Origin: Xanthomonas arboricola pv. guizotiae
Lineage (GTDB): Bacteria; Pseudomonadota; Gammaproteobacteria; Xanthomonadales; Xanthomonadaceae
Direction of reading: 5' to 3'
DNA length: 64,000 nt
NCBI RefSeq assembly: GCF_002940205.1
Contig: NZ_MDSK01000007.1
Span: 99,445-163,444 of the forward strand
Part shown: one piece after another, positions 18,839-28,627 of the stretch
How positions within the stretch are numbered: the first letter of the stretch is position 1
Layout: each line of letters starts with the position of its first letter
Translations under genes and position numbers: made by a program
The notes under the pieces: model-generated
What the model was told of the DNA's origin: nothing
Databases searched by the model: none
What the model saw: only the letters and a program-made list of their open reading frames with translations

Positions 18839-19396
18839 TCAGCGCGACGGCGCGTTGAGCTCGCGTTCGATTGCCGCCAATACGCTCGGATCGTCCGGCT
18901 TGATCTTGCTGGGGAACTGCGCCACCACCCGTCCATTGCGACCGATCAGATACTTGTGGAAGTTCCAGCCCGGCGCCACGTCAGTGGCCTGCGTCAGGCG
19001 CTGATACAGCGGCGTGGCCTGCGCACCCAGTACATGCACCTTCTCAAACATCGGGAACTTGACGCCATAGGTCAGCGTGCAGAATTCCTGGATCTGTTTC
19101 TCAGATCCGGGTTCCTGGCCCTGGAAGTCGTTCGAAGGGAAGCCCAGCACGGTGAAGCCGCGGCTGCCGAAACGCTGATTGAGCGCTTCGAGACCTTCGT
19201 ACTGCGGGGTGAAGCCGCACTTGCTGGCGGTATTGACCACCATGACGACCTTGCCGCCGTAGGTACGGTTCAGGTTGATTGGCGCCTTGCCGGCCAGCGG
19301 CCGGTAGTCCAGATCCAGCAGCGGCGCGCCGGCGGCCAGCGCCGAGACGGAGAAAAAGCCAGCGAATACAACGACCAGCAGACGCTTGAGCAACAT
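18839..19396 (-). CDS. Glutathione peroxidase family protein, exported
   Basis: This 185-residue thiol peroxidase starts at 19396 with AAGGGA eight bases upstream and has a signal peptide (MLLKRLLVVVFAGFFSVSALAAG). Family motifs are NTASKCGFTPQYEGLE with the peroxidatic Cys (not selenocysteine), LGFPSNDFQGQEPGSE with catalytic Gln, and WNFHKYLIGRNG with catalytic Trp-Asn. It probably reduces peroxides in the periplasm using thioredoxin-like donors. It diverges from the YtrA operon. Confidence 0.93.
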   Translation of the reverse strand: MLLKRLLVVVFAGFFSVSALAAGAPLLDLDYRPLAGKAPINLNRTYGGKVVMVVNTASKCGFTPQYEGLEALNQRFGSRGFTVLGFPSNDFQGQEPGSEKQIQEFCTLTYGVKFPMFEKVHVLGAQATPLYQRLTQATDVAPGWNFHKYLIGRNGRVVAQFPSKIKPDDPSVLAAIERELNAPSR

Positions 19397-19465
19397 GAGC
19401 GATCCCTTTCGATAGTTCCGGCCACCCACCGACGCGGGGTGCCATCAGTTGGGTATGACAGGCAG

Positions 19466-19506
19466 TTGACTGCCTGCGTGTCGGTGTTATAGTTGAATAC
19501 AACACC
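19466..19506 (+). promoter_or_regulatory. Promoter and YtrA-type operator of the GntR-ABC operon
   Basis: TTGACT (19466-19471) and TATAGT (19488-19493) are 16 bases apart and form a good sigma-70 promoter. GGTG at 19483-19486 and CACC at 19503-19506 are separated by exactly 16 bases; this GGTG-N16-CACC pattern is the site I recall for YtrA in Xanthomonas citri. Inner bases are also dyadic (GTGTTATA...TACAACAC). The operator covers the -10, as expected for repression. An 18-bp palindrome CAGGCAGT-TG-ACTGCCTG overlaps the -35. Confidence 0.75.
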
Positions 19507-19530
19507 AGTCATCCAACGCAGGGGGAAAGC

Positions 19531-19779
19531 ATGAACAGCACACGCTTCACGCGGCCAGCTCCATTGCTGCTGTTCGGCAGCGCCCTGTTCGCCATTGGTT
19601 GCCTGGGAGCCGCTTCCAGTCAGGTCACGGAGTCCGGCGCCGATTATGGCGTGTCGGAGGCGGTTACGGAAAACGCGACAACTCCCCCCGAAGCACGTGC
19701 CCGGCCCGCCCGGCATCTGCGCGCTTCGCTGTCGATGCCCTATTTCTCCTTCGCGCAGGCTCTGCGCCCACGGAGCTGA
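19531..19779 (+). CDS. Small exported or membrane-anchored protein heading the ytrA operon
   Basis: This 82-residue protein has a strong ribosome-binding site (CAGGGGGAAAGC before ATG). Residues 8-28 are hydrophobic (PLLLFGSALFAIGCLGAASS). The Cys could be a lipobox-like site (AIGC), otherwise this is a signal or anchor. The rest is short, Arg/Pro-rich and shows no known domain. Its place before ytrA matches the small gene called yro3 in X. citri. It is two bases from the regulator start. Confidence 0.65.
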   Translation: MNSTRFTRPAPLLLFGSALFAIGCLGAASSQVTESGADYGVSEAVTENATTPPEARARPARHLRASLSMPYFSFAQALRPRS

Positions 19780-19781
19780 CC

Positions 19782-20144
19782 ATGAACGACATCCAATGGA
19801 GCGACGGCGCTCCCATCTACCGCCAACTCAAGGAACGGGTGATTGCCATGATGCTCGACGGAATCCTCAAGCCTGGCGACGCCCTGCCCTCGGTACGCCA
19901 AGTAGCAGCCGACTACCAACTCAATCCCATCACCGTCTCGCGCGCCTACCAGGAACTGGCCGACGAGAACCTGGTGGAGAAACGCCGCGGCCTGGGCATG
20001 TTCATGACCCCGGAGGCCGCGCAGAAATTGCGCGGCAGCGAGCGCGAGCGTTTCCTGAATGAAGAATGGCCCGCAGTGCTGGAACGCATCCAGCGTCTGG
20101 GACTGTCCATCGACGATCTGTTGCCACAGGGAAAAACACCATGA
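19782..20144 (+). CDS. ytrA: GntR-family (YtrA subfamily) repressor
   Basis: This 120-residue protein has a winged helix typical of GntR (APIYRQLKERVIAMMLDGIL, LPSVRQVAADYQLNPITVSRAYQELADENLVEKRRG) and only a short C-terminal dimerisation helix, which defines the YtrA subfamily. It has no ligand-binding domain. YtrA genes normally sit with ABC transporters they repress, as here. The start at 19782 has GGAG upstream. The stop overlaps the ATPase start as ATGA. Confidence 0.9.
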   Translation: MNDIQWSDGAPIYRQLKERVIAMMLDGILKPGDALPSVRQVAADYQLNPITVSRAYQELADENLVEKRRGLGMFMTPEAAQKLRGSERERFLNEEWPAVLERIQRLGLSIDDLLPQGKTP

Positions 20145-21016
20145 CCGCCGTCTCCTCCGACCATGTGGTCGACGCACGTGGCCTGCGCAAGGCTTACAAG
20201 CATCGGCTCGCGCTGGACAACACCAGCTTCACCATCGCCGCCGGGCGCATCGTCGGCCTGATCGGCCCCAACGGCGCCGGCAAGACCACTGCGCTCAAGG
20301 CGGTGCTGGGGCTGACCGATTTCGATGGCGAACTGAGCGTGCTCGGCATGGATCCGCGTACCCAGCGCAACGCGCTGATGAACGAGGTCTGCTTCATCGC
20401 CGACGTGGCGGTACTGCCGCGCTGGCTGCGGGTCGGCGAGGCGATCGACTTCGTCGCCGGCGTGCACCCGCGCTTCGATCGCGCCAAGTGCGAGCGCTTC
20501 CTGGCCAATACCCAGCTCAACCGCAAGTCGCGGGTGCGCGAACTGTCCAAGGGCATGATCGTGCAGCTGCACCTGGCGCTGGTGATGGCCATCGATGCCC
20601 GCATCCTGGTGCTGGACGAACCCACCCTGGGCCTGGACATCCTGTATCGCAAGCAGTTCTACCAGCGCCTGCTGGAGGACTACTTCGACGAGCAGAAGAC
20701 CATCATCGTCACCACCCACCAGGTCGAAGAGATCGAACACATCCTCACCGATGTGATGTTCATCCGCGACGGCCGCATCGTGCTGACCGCCGACATGGAA
20801 AACGTGGCCGAGCGCTACACCGAAGTGCTGGTGGGTGCCGAGCATCTCGACGCCGCCAGAGGCCTGCAGCCGATCGACGAGCGCAGCCTGCCGTTCGGCA
20901 AGACCGTGATGCTGTTCGATGGCGTGCCGAAAGCGCAGCTCGCCCGTGTGGGCGAAACCCGCAATCCCGGCCTTGCCGACCTGTTCGTTGCGGTCATGAA
21001 GGGGACCTACGCATGA
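20141..21016 (+). CDS. ABC transporter ATP-binding protein
   Basis: This 291-residue soluble ATPase has a Walker A GPNGAGKTTALKAVLGL (near residue 45), signature ELSKGMIVQLHLALVMA (LSKGM instead of LSGGQ), Walker B ILVLDEPTLGLD and a switch His in TTHQVEEIEHIL. It resembles the YtrB/DrrA type whose partners are single permease genes. The substrate is unknown; YtrA-linked transporters respond to cell-wall-active or envelope stress in other bacteria. It is coupled on both sides by ATGA overlaps. Confidence 0.92.
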   Translation: MTAVSSDHVVDARGLRKAYKHRLALDNTSFTIAAGRIVGLIGPNGAGKTTALKAVLGLTDFDGELSVLGMDPRTQRNALMNEVCFIADVAVLPRWLRVGEAIDFVAGVHPRFDRAKCERFLANTQLNRKSRVRELSKGMIVQLHLALVMAIDARILVLDEPTLGLDILYRKQFYQRLLEDYFDEQKTIIVTTHQVEEIEHILTDVMFIRDGRIVLTADMENVAERYTEVLVGAEHLDAARGLQPIDERSLPFGKTVMLFDGVPKAQLARVGETRNPGLADLFVAVMKGTYA

Positions 21017-21999
21017 ATGCACTCACCCACCAAGCCTCTCCCGCACGCACGTTCGGCTGGCTGCTCAAACGCGAGTACTGGGAACACCGCGGCGGTTTCG
21101 TCTGGGCACAGCTCATCACCGGCGGCATCGCGGTGTTCTTCGCGCTGCTGGGCGCGGTGATCGGCGCGATCAGCGCGCGTCGCAACATGATCGGCGACAG
21201 CATCACCATGGACGATCTGGCCGAATACACGCGCACCCTGGGCCAAGTTGGAGACGGCCTGCTGCTCGGCGGCATCGGCATCGCCTCGGTGGTCCTGGCG
21301 TTCGTGGTGTTCTTCTATTCGCTGGGCAGCCTGTACGACGACCGCCGCGACCGCAGCGTGCTGTTCTGGAAATCGCTGCCGGTGTCGGATGTGCAGACGG
21401 TGCTGTCCAAGGCCGCCTGGGCGCTGCTGCTGGCGCCGCTGATCGCCATCGCGATCGGCGTGCTGGTCGGCCTGGCCCTGTGGCTGATCGCCATCGTGGG
21501 CGCCTCGATCGCCGGCGTGCCCAGCCCCTGGGCACTGGCGACCCATTCGCACCCGTTCTCGCTGCTGTGGCTGTTGCTCAAGACCGTGCCGATGAGCCTG
21601 CTATGGGCGTTGCCGACGGTGGGCTGGCTGATGTTCTGCTCGGCCTGGGCCACCAGCAAGCCGTTCCTGTGGGCGGTGCTGTTCCCGCTGCTGGCCTGCG
21701 TGATGCTGAGCATCCTCTCGGCGATGCCGGGTATCTCGCTGCCGATCGGCTGGATCTGGTACATCGTCGGCTACCGCGGCCTGCTCAGCGCCCTGCCCGG
21801 CACCTGGTCGCCGCGTGCGGTCAGCGGCAACCTCGACAGCAGCGCGATGCAGAACCCCAGCGATCTGGTGCAGTGGGCGCTGCAGCACACCGACAGCGCA
21901 CTGGTCTACGGCAATCCGGACATCTGGATCGGCGCTGCAATCGGCGTTGTCCTGATCGCCGCCTCCATCTACCTGCGCCGTCGGCGCTCCGAAGCCTGA
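21013..21999 (+). CDS. ABC transporter permease
   Basis: This 328-residue membrane protein has about six hydrophobic segments (first near residues 35-55 AQLITGGIAVFFALLGAVIG, last near the C-terminus IGAAIGVVLIAASIYL). It lacks binding-protein or export-specific motifs. With the preceding ATPase it forms a small two-component ABC transporter, probably acting on envelope components or drugs. The start overlaps the ATPase stop. Confidence 0.88.
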   Translation: MNALTHQASPARTFGWLLKREYWEHRGGFVWAQLITGGIAVFFALLGAVIGAISARRNMIGDSITMDDLAEYTRTLGQVGDGLLLGGIGIASVVLAFVVFFYSLGSLYDDRRDRSVLFWKSLPVSDVQTVLSKAAWALLLAPLIAIAIGVLVGLALWLIAIVGASIAGVPSPWALATHSHPFSLLWLLLKTVPMSLLWALPTVGWLMFCSAWATSKPFLWAVLFPLLACVMLSILSAMPGISLPIGWIWYIVGYRGLLSALPGTWSPRAVSGNLDSSAMQNPSDLVQWALQHTDSALVYGNPDIWIGAAIGVVLIAASIYLRRRRSEA

Positions 22000-22009
22000 A
22001 GGACATCCC

Positions 22010-22834
22010 ATGCGTCGTCTGCTGAGTCTGGCCATCCTGTTCGCCGTGCCCGGCGCTGCGTTTGCCGAGGAGCAATGCAAGTTCTCCGAACCGCGCAGCC
22101 TGGAGTTGAAGCTGGGCGGAGTGAAGTCGGTGTTGTTCGAGGTCGGCTCCAACGACCTGCATCTGGACGCCGCGCCGGGCAACGGCGGGCGCCTGGGCGG
22201 CCGTGCCTGCGCCGCCAGGGCCGAGCTGCTCAAGGGCCTGACCGTCACCCAGAAGCGGGTCGGCGACAAGCTGGTGGTGACGCTGGCCGACGACCGCCCA
22301 CTGCGCATCTCCATCGGCGACAGCTACGCGTACCTGGACCTGCGCGGCAGCGTGCCGGACACGCTGCTGGTGCAGTTCGACGTGGGCTCCGGTGACGCCG
22401 AGATCAGCGGCGCTGCCGCCGTGAGTGCCGATGTCGGTTCCGGCGACATGGCCATCCGCCGCACCAGGGGCCGGGTCACCGCCAAGGTCGGTTCCGGCGA
22501 TATCGAACTGGAAGAGATGGGGTCGCTGCGCGTGCTGGCGGTCGGCTCGGGCGATCTCAAGGCCAGGCAGGTGCGTGGCGCGGCAGAGGTCGGCAAGGTC
22601 GGTTCGGGCGACGTCAAGCTGCGCGGCGTTGCAGGCAACGTCAAGTTCGGCACGATCGGCTCCGGCGACGTCGACATCGACGATGTGCAAGGCGATGTCG
22701 GCGTGGAAGCGGTCAACTCCGGCGCCCTGAGCGTGCACAAGGTGCGCGGCGACGTCAGCGTCGCGCGCAAGGGCAGCGGCGATATCGACGTCGGCGATGT
22801 GGCCGGCAGCACCCGCGTGCCGACCGACAACTGA
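22010..22834 (+). CDS. Exported repeat protein, beta-solenoid-like (DUF4097/DUF2807 type)
   Basis: This 274-residue protein has a signal peptide (MRRLLSLAILFAVPGAAFAEE) and a mature region built of ~20-residue repeats centred on Gly-Ser-Gly-Asp (VGSGDMAI, VGSGDIEL, VGSGDLKA, VGSGDVKL, IGSGDVDI, KGSGDIDV), the pattern of short right-handed beta-helices in putative auto-transporter adhesin head GIN/DUF2807 families. Such proteins are often encoded with GntR-ABC operons. It starts 10 bases after the permease and is probably co-transcribed. Role in the periplasm or on the surface is unknown. Confidence 0.75.
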   Translation: MRRLLSLAILFAVPGAAFAEEQCKFSEPRSLELKLGGVKSVLFEVGSNDLHLDAAPGNGGRLGGRACAARAELLKGLTVTQKRVGDKLVVTLADDRPLRISIGDSYAYLDLRGSVPDTLLVQFDVGSGDAEISGAAAVSADVGSGDMAIRRTRGRVTAKVGSGDIELEEMGSLRVLAVGSGDLKARQVRGAAEVGKVGSGDVKLRGVAGNVKFGTIGSGDVDIDDVQGDVGVEAVNSGALSVHKVRGDVSVARKGSGDIDVGDVAGSTRVPTDN

Positions 22835-22868
22835 CCGCTGCATTGACCATTCGAGAGGGGAACGGCTG

Positions 22869-23399
22869 ATGAAACTGTTGCTTTGTGCGGTATTGATGGG
22901 TGCGCTGCTGGTCGGTTGCGGCAAGTCCGAACCCACGGTCGTGGTGTCGGGCCAGACCAACGCGAGCGGGGTGATCTTCAACGGCAAGAGCGTGACGCTC
23001 AAGCGTGACGGCCTGCCCGCGGCCACCATCGGCGCGGATGGCGCGCTCAGCATCGCCGGCAAGCCGGTGAGCCTGGACGATGCGCAGCGGCAGGCGATGC
23101 GCGGTTTCTACGGGCAGATCCGGGGCGTTGCCGAGAAAGGCATCGACATCGGCACGCAGGGCGCGGCCTTCGGTGCGCATGCCGCCGGCGAAGCGCTCAA
23201 GGGTGTGCTCAGCGGCAACACCGACCAGATCGGCGACAAGATCGAAGCGCAGGCGGACACCTTCAAACACAAGGCGATGCAGATCTGCGATCAGCTGGCC
23301 AAGCTGCGCGACGCACAGGACGCCGCCGCGCAACTGGTGCCGGCATTCGCGCCGTACTCGACCCTCACCCAGCACGATGTCGACGACTGCCGCCATTAG
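22869..23399 (+). CDS. Lipoprotein, DUF2884 (YggN-like)
   Basis: This 176-residue protein starts at 22869 behind GAGAGGGGAA and has a lipoprotein signal (MKLLLCAVLMGALLVGCGKS, lipobox LVGC). The mature part (VIFNGKSVTLKRDGLPAATI, ADGALSIAGKPVSLDDAQR) matches the DUF2884/YggN type of periplasmic protein of unknown role. It lies 34 bases after the solenoid protein gene and may belong to the same transcript. Confidence 0.75.
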   Translation: MKLLLCAVLMGALLVGCGKSEPTVVVSGQTNASGVIFNGKSVTLKRDGLPAATIGADGALSIAGKPVSLDDAQRQAMRGFYGQIRGVAEKGIDIGTQGAAFGAHAAGEALKGVLSGNTDQIGDKIEAQADTFKHKAMQICDQLAKLRDAQDAAAQLVPAFAPYSTLTQHDVDDCRH

Positions 23400-23603
23400 G
23401 CGCGGCCCCGATCGCCGCTGCGCCCCCATCGACGGGCGCAGCGGCTGACCGCAACCGGATCGATCGTCACGCCGATTGCTGCGCGCACGCCAGGCACCCG
23501 ATACCGCCTGCGACATCTTGTCCGCCGCGCGGTGTGCCGCAGGCGCCGGTGGGCTGGCCGGAGCGGGATTACACTAGTGCGCTTCCCTGAACCCGGCGAC
23601 CCC

Positions 23604-24026
23604 ATGAACAAGTTGGTGATGCTCTGCATGGCGCTCCTGCTATGCGCCCTGACCGCCTGCGGCGACCAGTCGTCGCGGCGCGCCGAACGCGGCAAGCCGC
23701 GCGTCGCCATCACCACCCAGTCGGTGATGATCCGCCGCCCACCGGCCGCCAATGCGGAAATCACCCCCGACGGCACGCTGAAGATCGACGATATCGCGCT
23801 GCCGCAGAAAGAGCCGACGCGCGCCAAGTTGCAGCTGCTGTTCGGGCACCTGCAGATGCTGCGCCAGCAGGCCGTCAACGAGGCTGGCGCGGATCCGGAA
23901 TACAAGTCGATCAAGCTGACCGCCACGCCGGAGATCCAGAAGCTCAGCGGCGAATTGCTGGATGAAATCCCGTCGCTGCAGCCGTATCGCGAAAGCTTCG
24001 GCAACGTGCAGGCCGAGCGGCACTGA
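23604..24026 (+). CDS. Small lipoprotein related to the preceding one
   Basis: This 140-residue protein has a lipoprotein signal (MNKLVMLCMALLLCALTACGDQ, lipobox LTAC). Its body (TTQSVMIRRPPAANAEITPD, GTLKIDDIALPQKEPTRAKL) follows the same pattern as the upstream DUF2884 lipoprotein (target strand, DG-L-I motif, then a helix rich in Gln/Arg), suggesting a diverged tandem duplicate. Function is unknown. It ends 34 bases before a palindromic terminator-like repeat. Confidence 0.7.
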   Translation: MNKLVMLCMALLLCALTACGDQSSRRAERGKPRVAITTQSVMIRRPPAANAEITPDGTLKIDDIALPQKEPTRAKLQLLFGHLQMLRQQAVNEAGADPEYKSIKLTATPEIQKLSGELLDEIPSLQPYRESFGNVQAERH

Positions 24027-24060
24027 GTCCCGGCGACGCCGCAGATTCGCGCAAAGCCGT

Positions 24061-24128
24061 GTAGGAGCGCACCTGGGCGCGACGGGGCGTTGTCGATAAA
24101 GCCCCATCGCGCCCAGGTGCGCTCCTAC
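24061..24128. repeat. Palindrome of the GTAGGAGCGC family, copy 2
   Basis: The arms GTAGGAGCGCACCTGGGCGC and GCGCCCAGGTGCGCTCCTAC enclose a short, imperfect centre. This is the same family as 9286-9355 and also lies between convergent genes (lipoprotein and fumC), 18 bases from the fumC stop. Confidence 0.85.
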
Positions 24129-24146
24129 GCACGCACGCTGCGGTGG

Positions 24147-25553
24147 TCAGCCACCGCCGCCCGTGCTGCCGGCCTGGATGCCACCGCGGGTCAGCGCAGC
24201 CGGATCCAGCAAACGGCGCAGATCCGCCTCGCCGAGCCCACTGTCTTCCAGTGCCACGTCCAGCACCGGGCGCTGTTCCTTGTAGGCACGCTTGGCGATC
24301 GCCGCGGCCTTCTCGTAGCCGATGATCGGGTTGAGCGCGGTGACCAGGATCGGATTGCGGTCCAGCGCCTCGCGCACGCGCTCCTGGCGCACCTTCAACC
24401 CGGCAATCGCGCTATCGGCCAGCAGCCGCGCCACATTGCCCAGCAAGTTGATCGAATCCAGCAGGTTGTAGGCGATCAACGGCAGCGTCACGTTCAACTG
24501 GAAGTTGCCGGTCTGCCCGGCCACGGTGATCGCGGTATGGTGGCCGATCACCTGCGCGCAGGCCATCACGGTGGCTTCGGGAATCACCGGGTTGACCTTG
24601 CCCGGCATGATCGAACTACCCGGCTGCAGTGCCGGCAACTCGATCTCGCCCAGCCCGGCCAGGGGGCCGGCATTCATCCAGCGCAAGTCATTTGCGATCT
24701 TGATCAATGCCACCGCCAGCGCATTGAGCTGACCGGACAGCTCCACCGCATCGTCCTGCGCAGCCAGGCTTTCGAACTTGTTGTCGGCACTCTCGAACTT
24801 GAACTTGCTCAAGCCCGACAAGGCCTTGGCCACCTTGCCGCCAAAACGCGGATCGGCATTGATGCCGGTGCCGATCGCGGTGCCGCCCAACGGCAGCCGC
24901 CGCAGGCGCTTGAGGGCATCGTCGATGCGCTCCTGCGCCGAACTCAGCTGCGCCGACCATGCACCGAATTCCTGGCCGAAGGTCAGCGGCATCGCATCCA
25001 TCAGATGCGTGCGCCCGGTCTTGACGACCTTGTCCAGCCCCTTGCCGCGCTTGTCGATGGTCTTGCGCAGATGCTTGAGCGCCGGCTGCAGGTGTTCCTG
25101 CACCGCCAGCAACGCCGACACCCGGATCGCGGTGGGCACCACGTCGTTGGAACTCTGGCCGAGATTGACGTGATCGTTGGGATGCACCGCGTCCTTGCCG
25201 GCGCGCGTGGCCAGCGTGGCGATCACCTCGTTGGCATTCATGTTGGACGAGGTGCCCGAGCCGGTCTGGTAGACGTCGATCGGAAACTGCGCGTCATACG
25301 CGCCGTCGGCGACCTGCAGCGCCGCGTCCTGCACGGCCTTGCCGATCGACTTGGGCAGCAGCCCGAGCTCGGCATTGACGCCGGCCGCAGCAGCCTTGAT
25401 CAGCCCCAGCGCACGGATGAAGCCGCGCGGCAGCGGCTGGCCGGACACCGGGAAATTCTGCACGGCACGCTGGGTCTGCGCGCCCCACAAGGCATCGGCA
25501 GGCACCTGCAGCTCGCCCATGCTGTCGTGTTCGGTCCTGAAACGTTCGCTCAT
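24147..25553 (-). CDS. fumC: Fumarate hydratase class II
   Basis: This 468-residue enzyme reversibly hydrates fumarate to malate in the TCA cycle. The start at 25553 (MSERFRTEHDSMGELQVP) matches the family; the frame extends further without support. Marks are GSGTSSNMNANEV (substrate loop), VGRTHLMDAMPL-type sequence (KTGRTHLMDAMPLTFGQE) and the superfamily signature GSSIMPGKVNPVIPEA, whose Ser is the catalytic base. Class II enzymes are iron-free and oxidant-stable. Confidence 0.96.
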   Translation of the reverse strand: MSERFRTEHDSMGELQVPADALWGAQTQRAVQNFPVSGQPLPRGFIRALGLIKAAAAGVNAELGLLPKSIGKAVQDAALQVADGAYDAQFPIDVYQTGSGTSSNMNANEVIATLATRAGKDAVHPNDHVNLGQSSNDVVPTAIRVSALLAVQEHLQPALKHLRKTIDKRGKGLDKVVKTGRTHLMDAMPLTFGQEFGAWSAQLSSAQERIDDALKRLRRLPLGGTAIGTGINADPRFGGKVAKALSGLSKFKFESADNKFESLAAQDDAVELSGQLNALAVALIKIANDLRWMNAGPLAGLGEIELPALQPGSSIMPGKVNPVIPEATVMACAQVIGHHTAITVAGQTGNFQLNVTLPLIAYNLLDSINLLGNVARLLADSAIAGLKVRQERVREALDRNPILVTALNPIIGYEKAAAIAKRAYKEQRPVLDVALEDSGLGEADLRRLLDPAALTRGGIQAGSTGGGG

Positions 25554-25842
25554 CTGCACTCTCCGCACATGGTTGGTTTGTGGTGATGGATGGCTGGCAG
25601 CGGGCGCACCCACGCTGGCGAGGCTGCCTACGATACTCGCTCGCGGCGTTGCGACCGTGTCGTCGCAAGCCGTGGGCTAGACTGCCCAATGATCCATACG
25701 AGGTACCACGCCGCCATGGGCGACGACCCTGACTGTAGAAACGCATCGTTTGCGTCTTGCTTGCTTGCACACCGCCCCGGCACTTGCGCGCAGCGGCTGA
25801 CACGCAGCGTCAACGCTGTTACGCGACAAGGGGGCCGACGCC

Positions 25843-27165
25843 ATGTTGGGTAATGTGCTGCTGTTGTTCGTCGCACTGCTGCTGGTGCTGTTGAACGGCT
25901 TCTTCGTCGCCGCCGAGTTCGCGCTGGTCAAGTTGCGCCACACGCAGGCGGTGGGCCTGGCGCAGAACAACGGTTGGCGTGGGCGGTTGTTGCTCGGGGT
26001 CCATGCGCATCTGGATGCCTACCTGTCGGCGTGCCAGCTCGGCATCACCCTGGCCTCGCTCGGCCTGGGCTGGGTCGGCGAGCCGGCCTTCGCGCATCTG
26101 CTGCAGCCGCTGTTCGACACCGCAGGCCTGGCGCCGGAAGCGGCGCAGTTCACCGCACTGGCGATCGCCTTCAGCCTGATTTCATTCCTGCACATCGTGC
26201 TGGGCGAACTGGCGCCCAAGACCATGGCGATCCGCCGCCCGGAGCGGATGTCGCTGTGGACCGCCGCGCCGCTCTACGTGTTCTATTGGCTGATGTACCC
26301 GGCGATCTGGGTGCTCAACACCAGCGCCAACCGCCTGCTGCGGGTGCTGGGCTGGGGCGATGTGGAACACCAGTCGCATCGCTACTCGCGCGAGGAACTG
26401 ATGCTGATCGTCGGCCGCCAGGATCCCAACGCCGCCACGCCCGATCACGGGCTGGCCCTGATGAGCCACGCGCTGGAACTGCCCGACCTGGTTGCCGGCG
26501 ACCTGATGCGCCCGCGCGAGCACCTGCGCAGCCTGCGCGAAGGCATGACGCTGGAATCGGTGCTGGCCGAGTTCAGCCAGTCGCGCTACAGCCGCTACCC
26601 GTGGTTCGACGCCGATGGCGAACAGGTGCTGGGCATCCTGCATACCAAGGATCTGCTGGTGGCGATGGCACGCAGCCAGGACCTGGACGATCTGCGCCCG
26701 TTGCTGCGCCCGCCCACCCTGCTGACCCTGGAAACCCCGATCCCCAGCGCGCTGGAGCAGTTCCGCACCGGCACCACCCATCTGGCGCTGTGCGTGGAGG
26801 ACGAGGGCCGCATCCTGGGCTTTTTCACCCTGGAAGACCTGCTCGAAGTGGTGATCGGCGAGATCGAGGACGAGCACCGCCACGTGGTGCGCGATGCCCC
26901 GATCCGCAGCCAGGACGGCTCGCTGCTGGTGGCCGGCAGCACCTCGATCTTCCGCCTGGAACGTCTGCTGGGCCAGGACCTGAGCGCGCCGGACCACGTC
27001 AATTCGGTCGGCGGGCTGATCGTGCACCAATTGCAGCGGCTGCCCGAAGAAGGCGAAACCCTGGAGCTGGACGGCCACGCGTTGACCGTGCGACGCATGG
27101 CCGGCCACCGTATCCAGGCGATTACGGTGCGGCCGGTGGGCGAAGCCGGCACCGGCGCGGCGTAG
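25843..27165 (+). CDS. CNNM/CorC-family membrane protein with CBS pair
   Basis: This 440-residue protein has an N-terminal DUF21/CNNM membrane domain (residues 1-190; MLGNVLLLFVALLLVLLNGF, FVAAEFALVK, HIVLGELAPKTMAIRRPE), a CBS domain pair (VAGDLMRPREHLRSL; GRILGFFTLEDLLEVVIGEI) and a C-terminal CorC_HlyC domain (GSTSIFRLERLLG..., VNSVGGLIVHQLQRLPEEGE). The family is linked to Mg2+ or Co2+ export; older annotation calls it hemolysin. It precedes purB by 36 bases and may be co-transcribed. Confidence 0.9.
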   Translation: MLGNVLLLFVALLLVLLNGFFVAAEFALVKLRHTQAVGLAQNNGWRGRLLLGVHAHLDAYLSACQLGITLASLGLGWVGEPAFAHLLQPLFDTAGLAPEAAQFTALAIAFSLISFLHIVLGELAPKTMAIRRPERMSLWTAAPLYVFYWLMYPAIWVLNTSANRLLRVLGWGDVEHQSHRYSREELMLIVGRQDPNAATPDHGLALMSHALELPDLVAGDLMRPREHLRSLREGMTLESVLAEFSQSRYSRYPWFDADGEQVLGILHTKDLLVAMARSQDLDDLRPLLRPPTLLTLETPIPSALEQFRTGTTHLALCVEDEGRILGFFTLEDLLEVVIGEIEDEHRHVVRDAPIRSQDGSLLVAGSTSIFRLERLLGQDLSAPDHVNSVGGLIVHQLQRLPEEGETLELDGHALTVRRMAGHRIQAITVRPVGEAGTGAA

Positions 27166-28569
<1,404 letters not shown>

Positions 28570-28627
28570 GCAGCGGTATCCACCCACCGGTATCACGCCC
28601 TTGTATCCAGCTGTCAGGAGTATTGCC

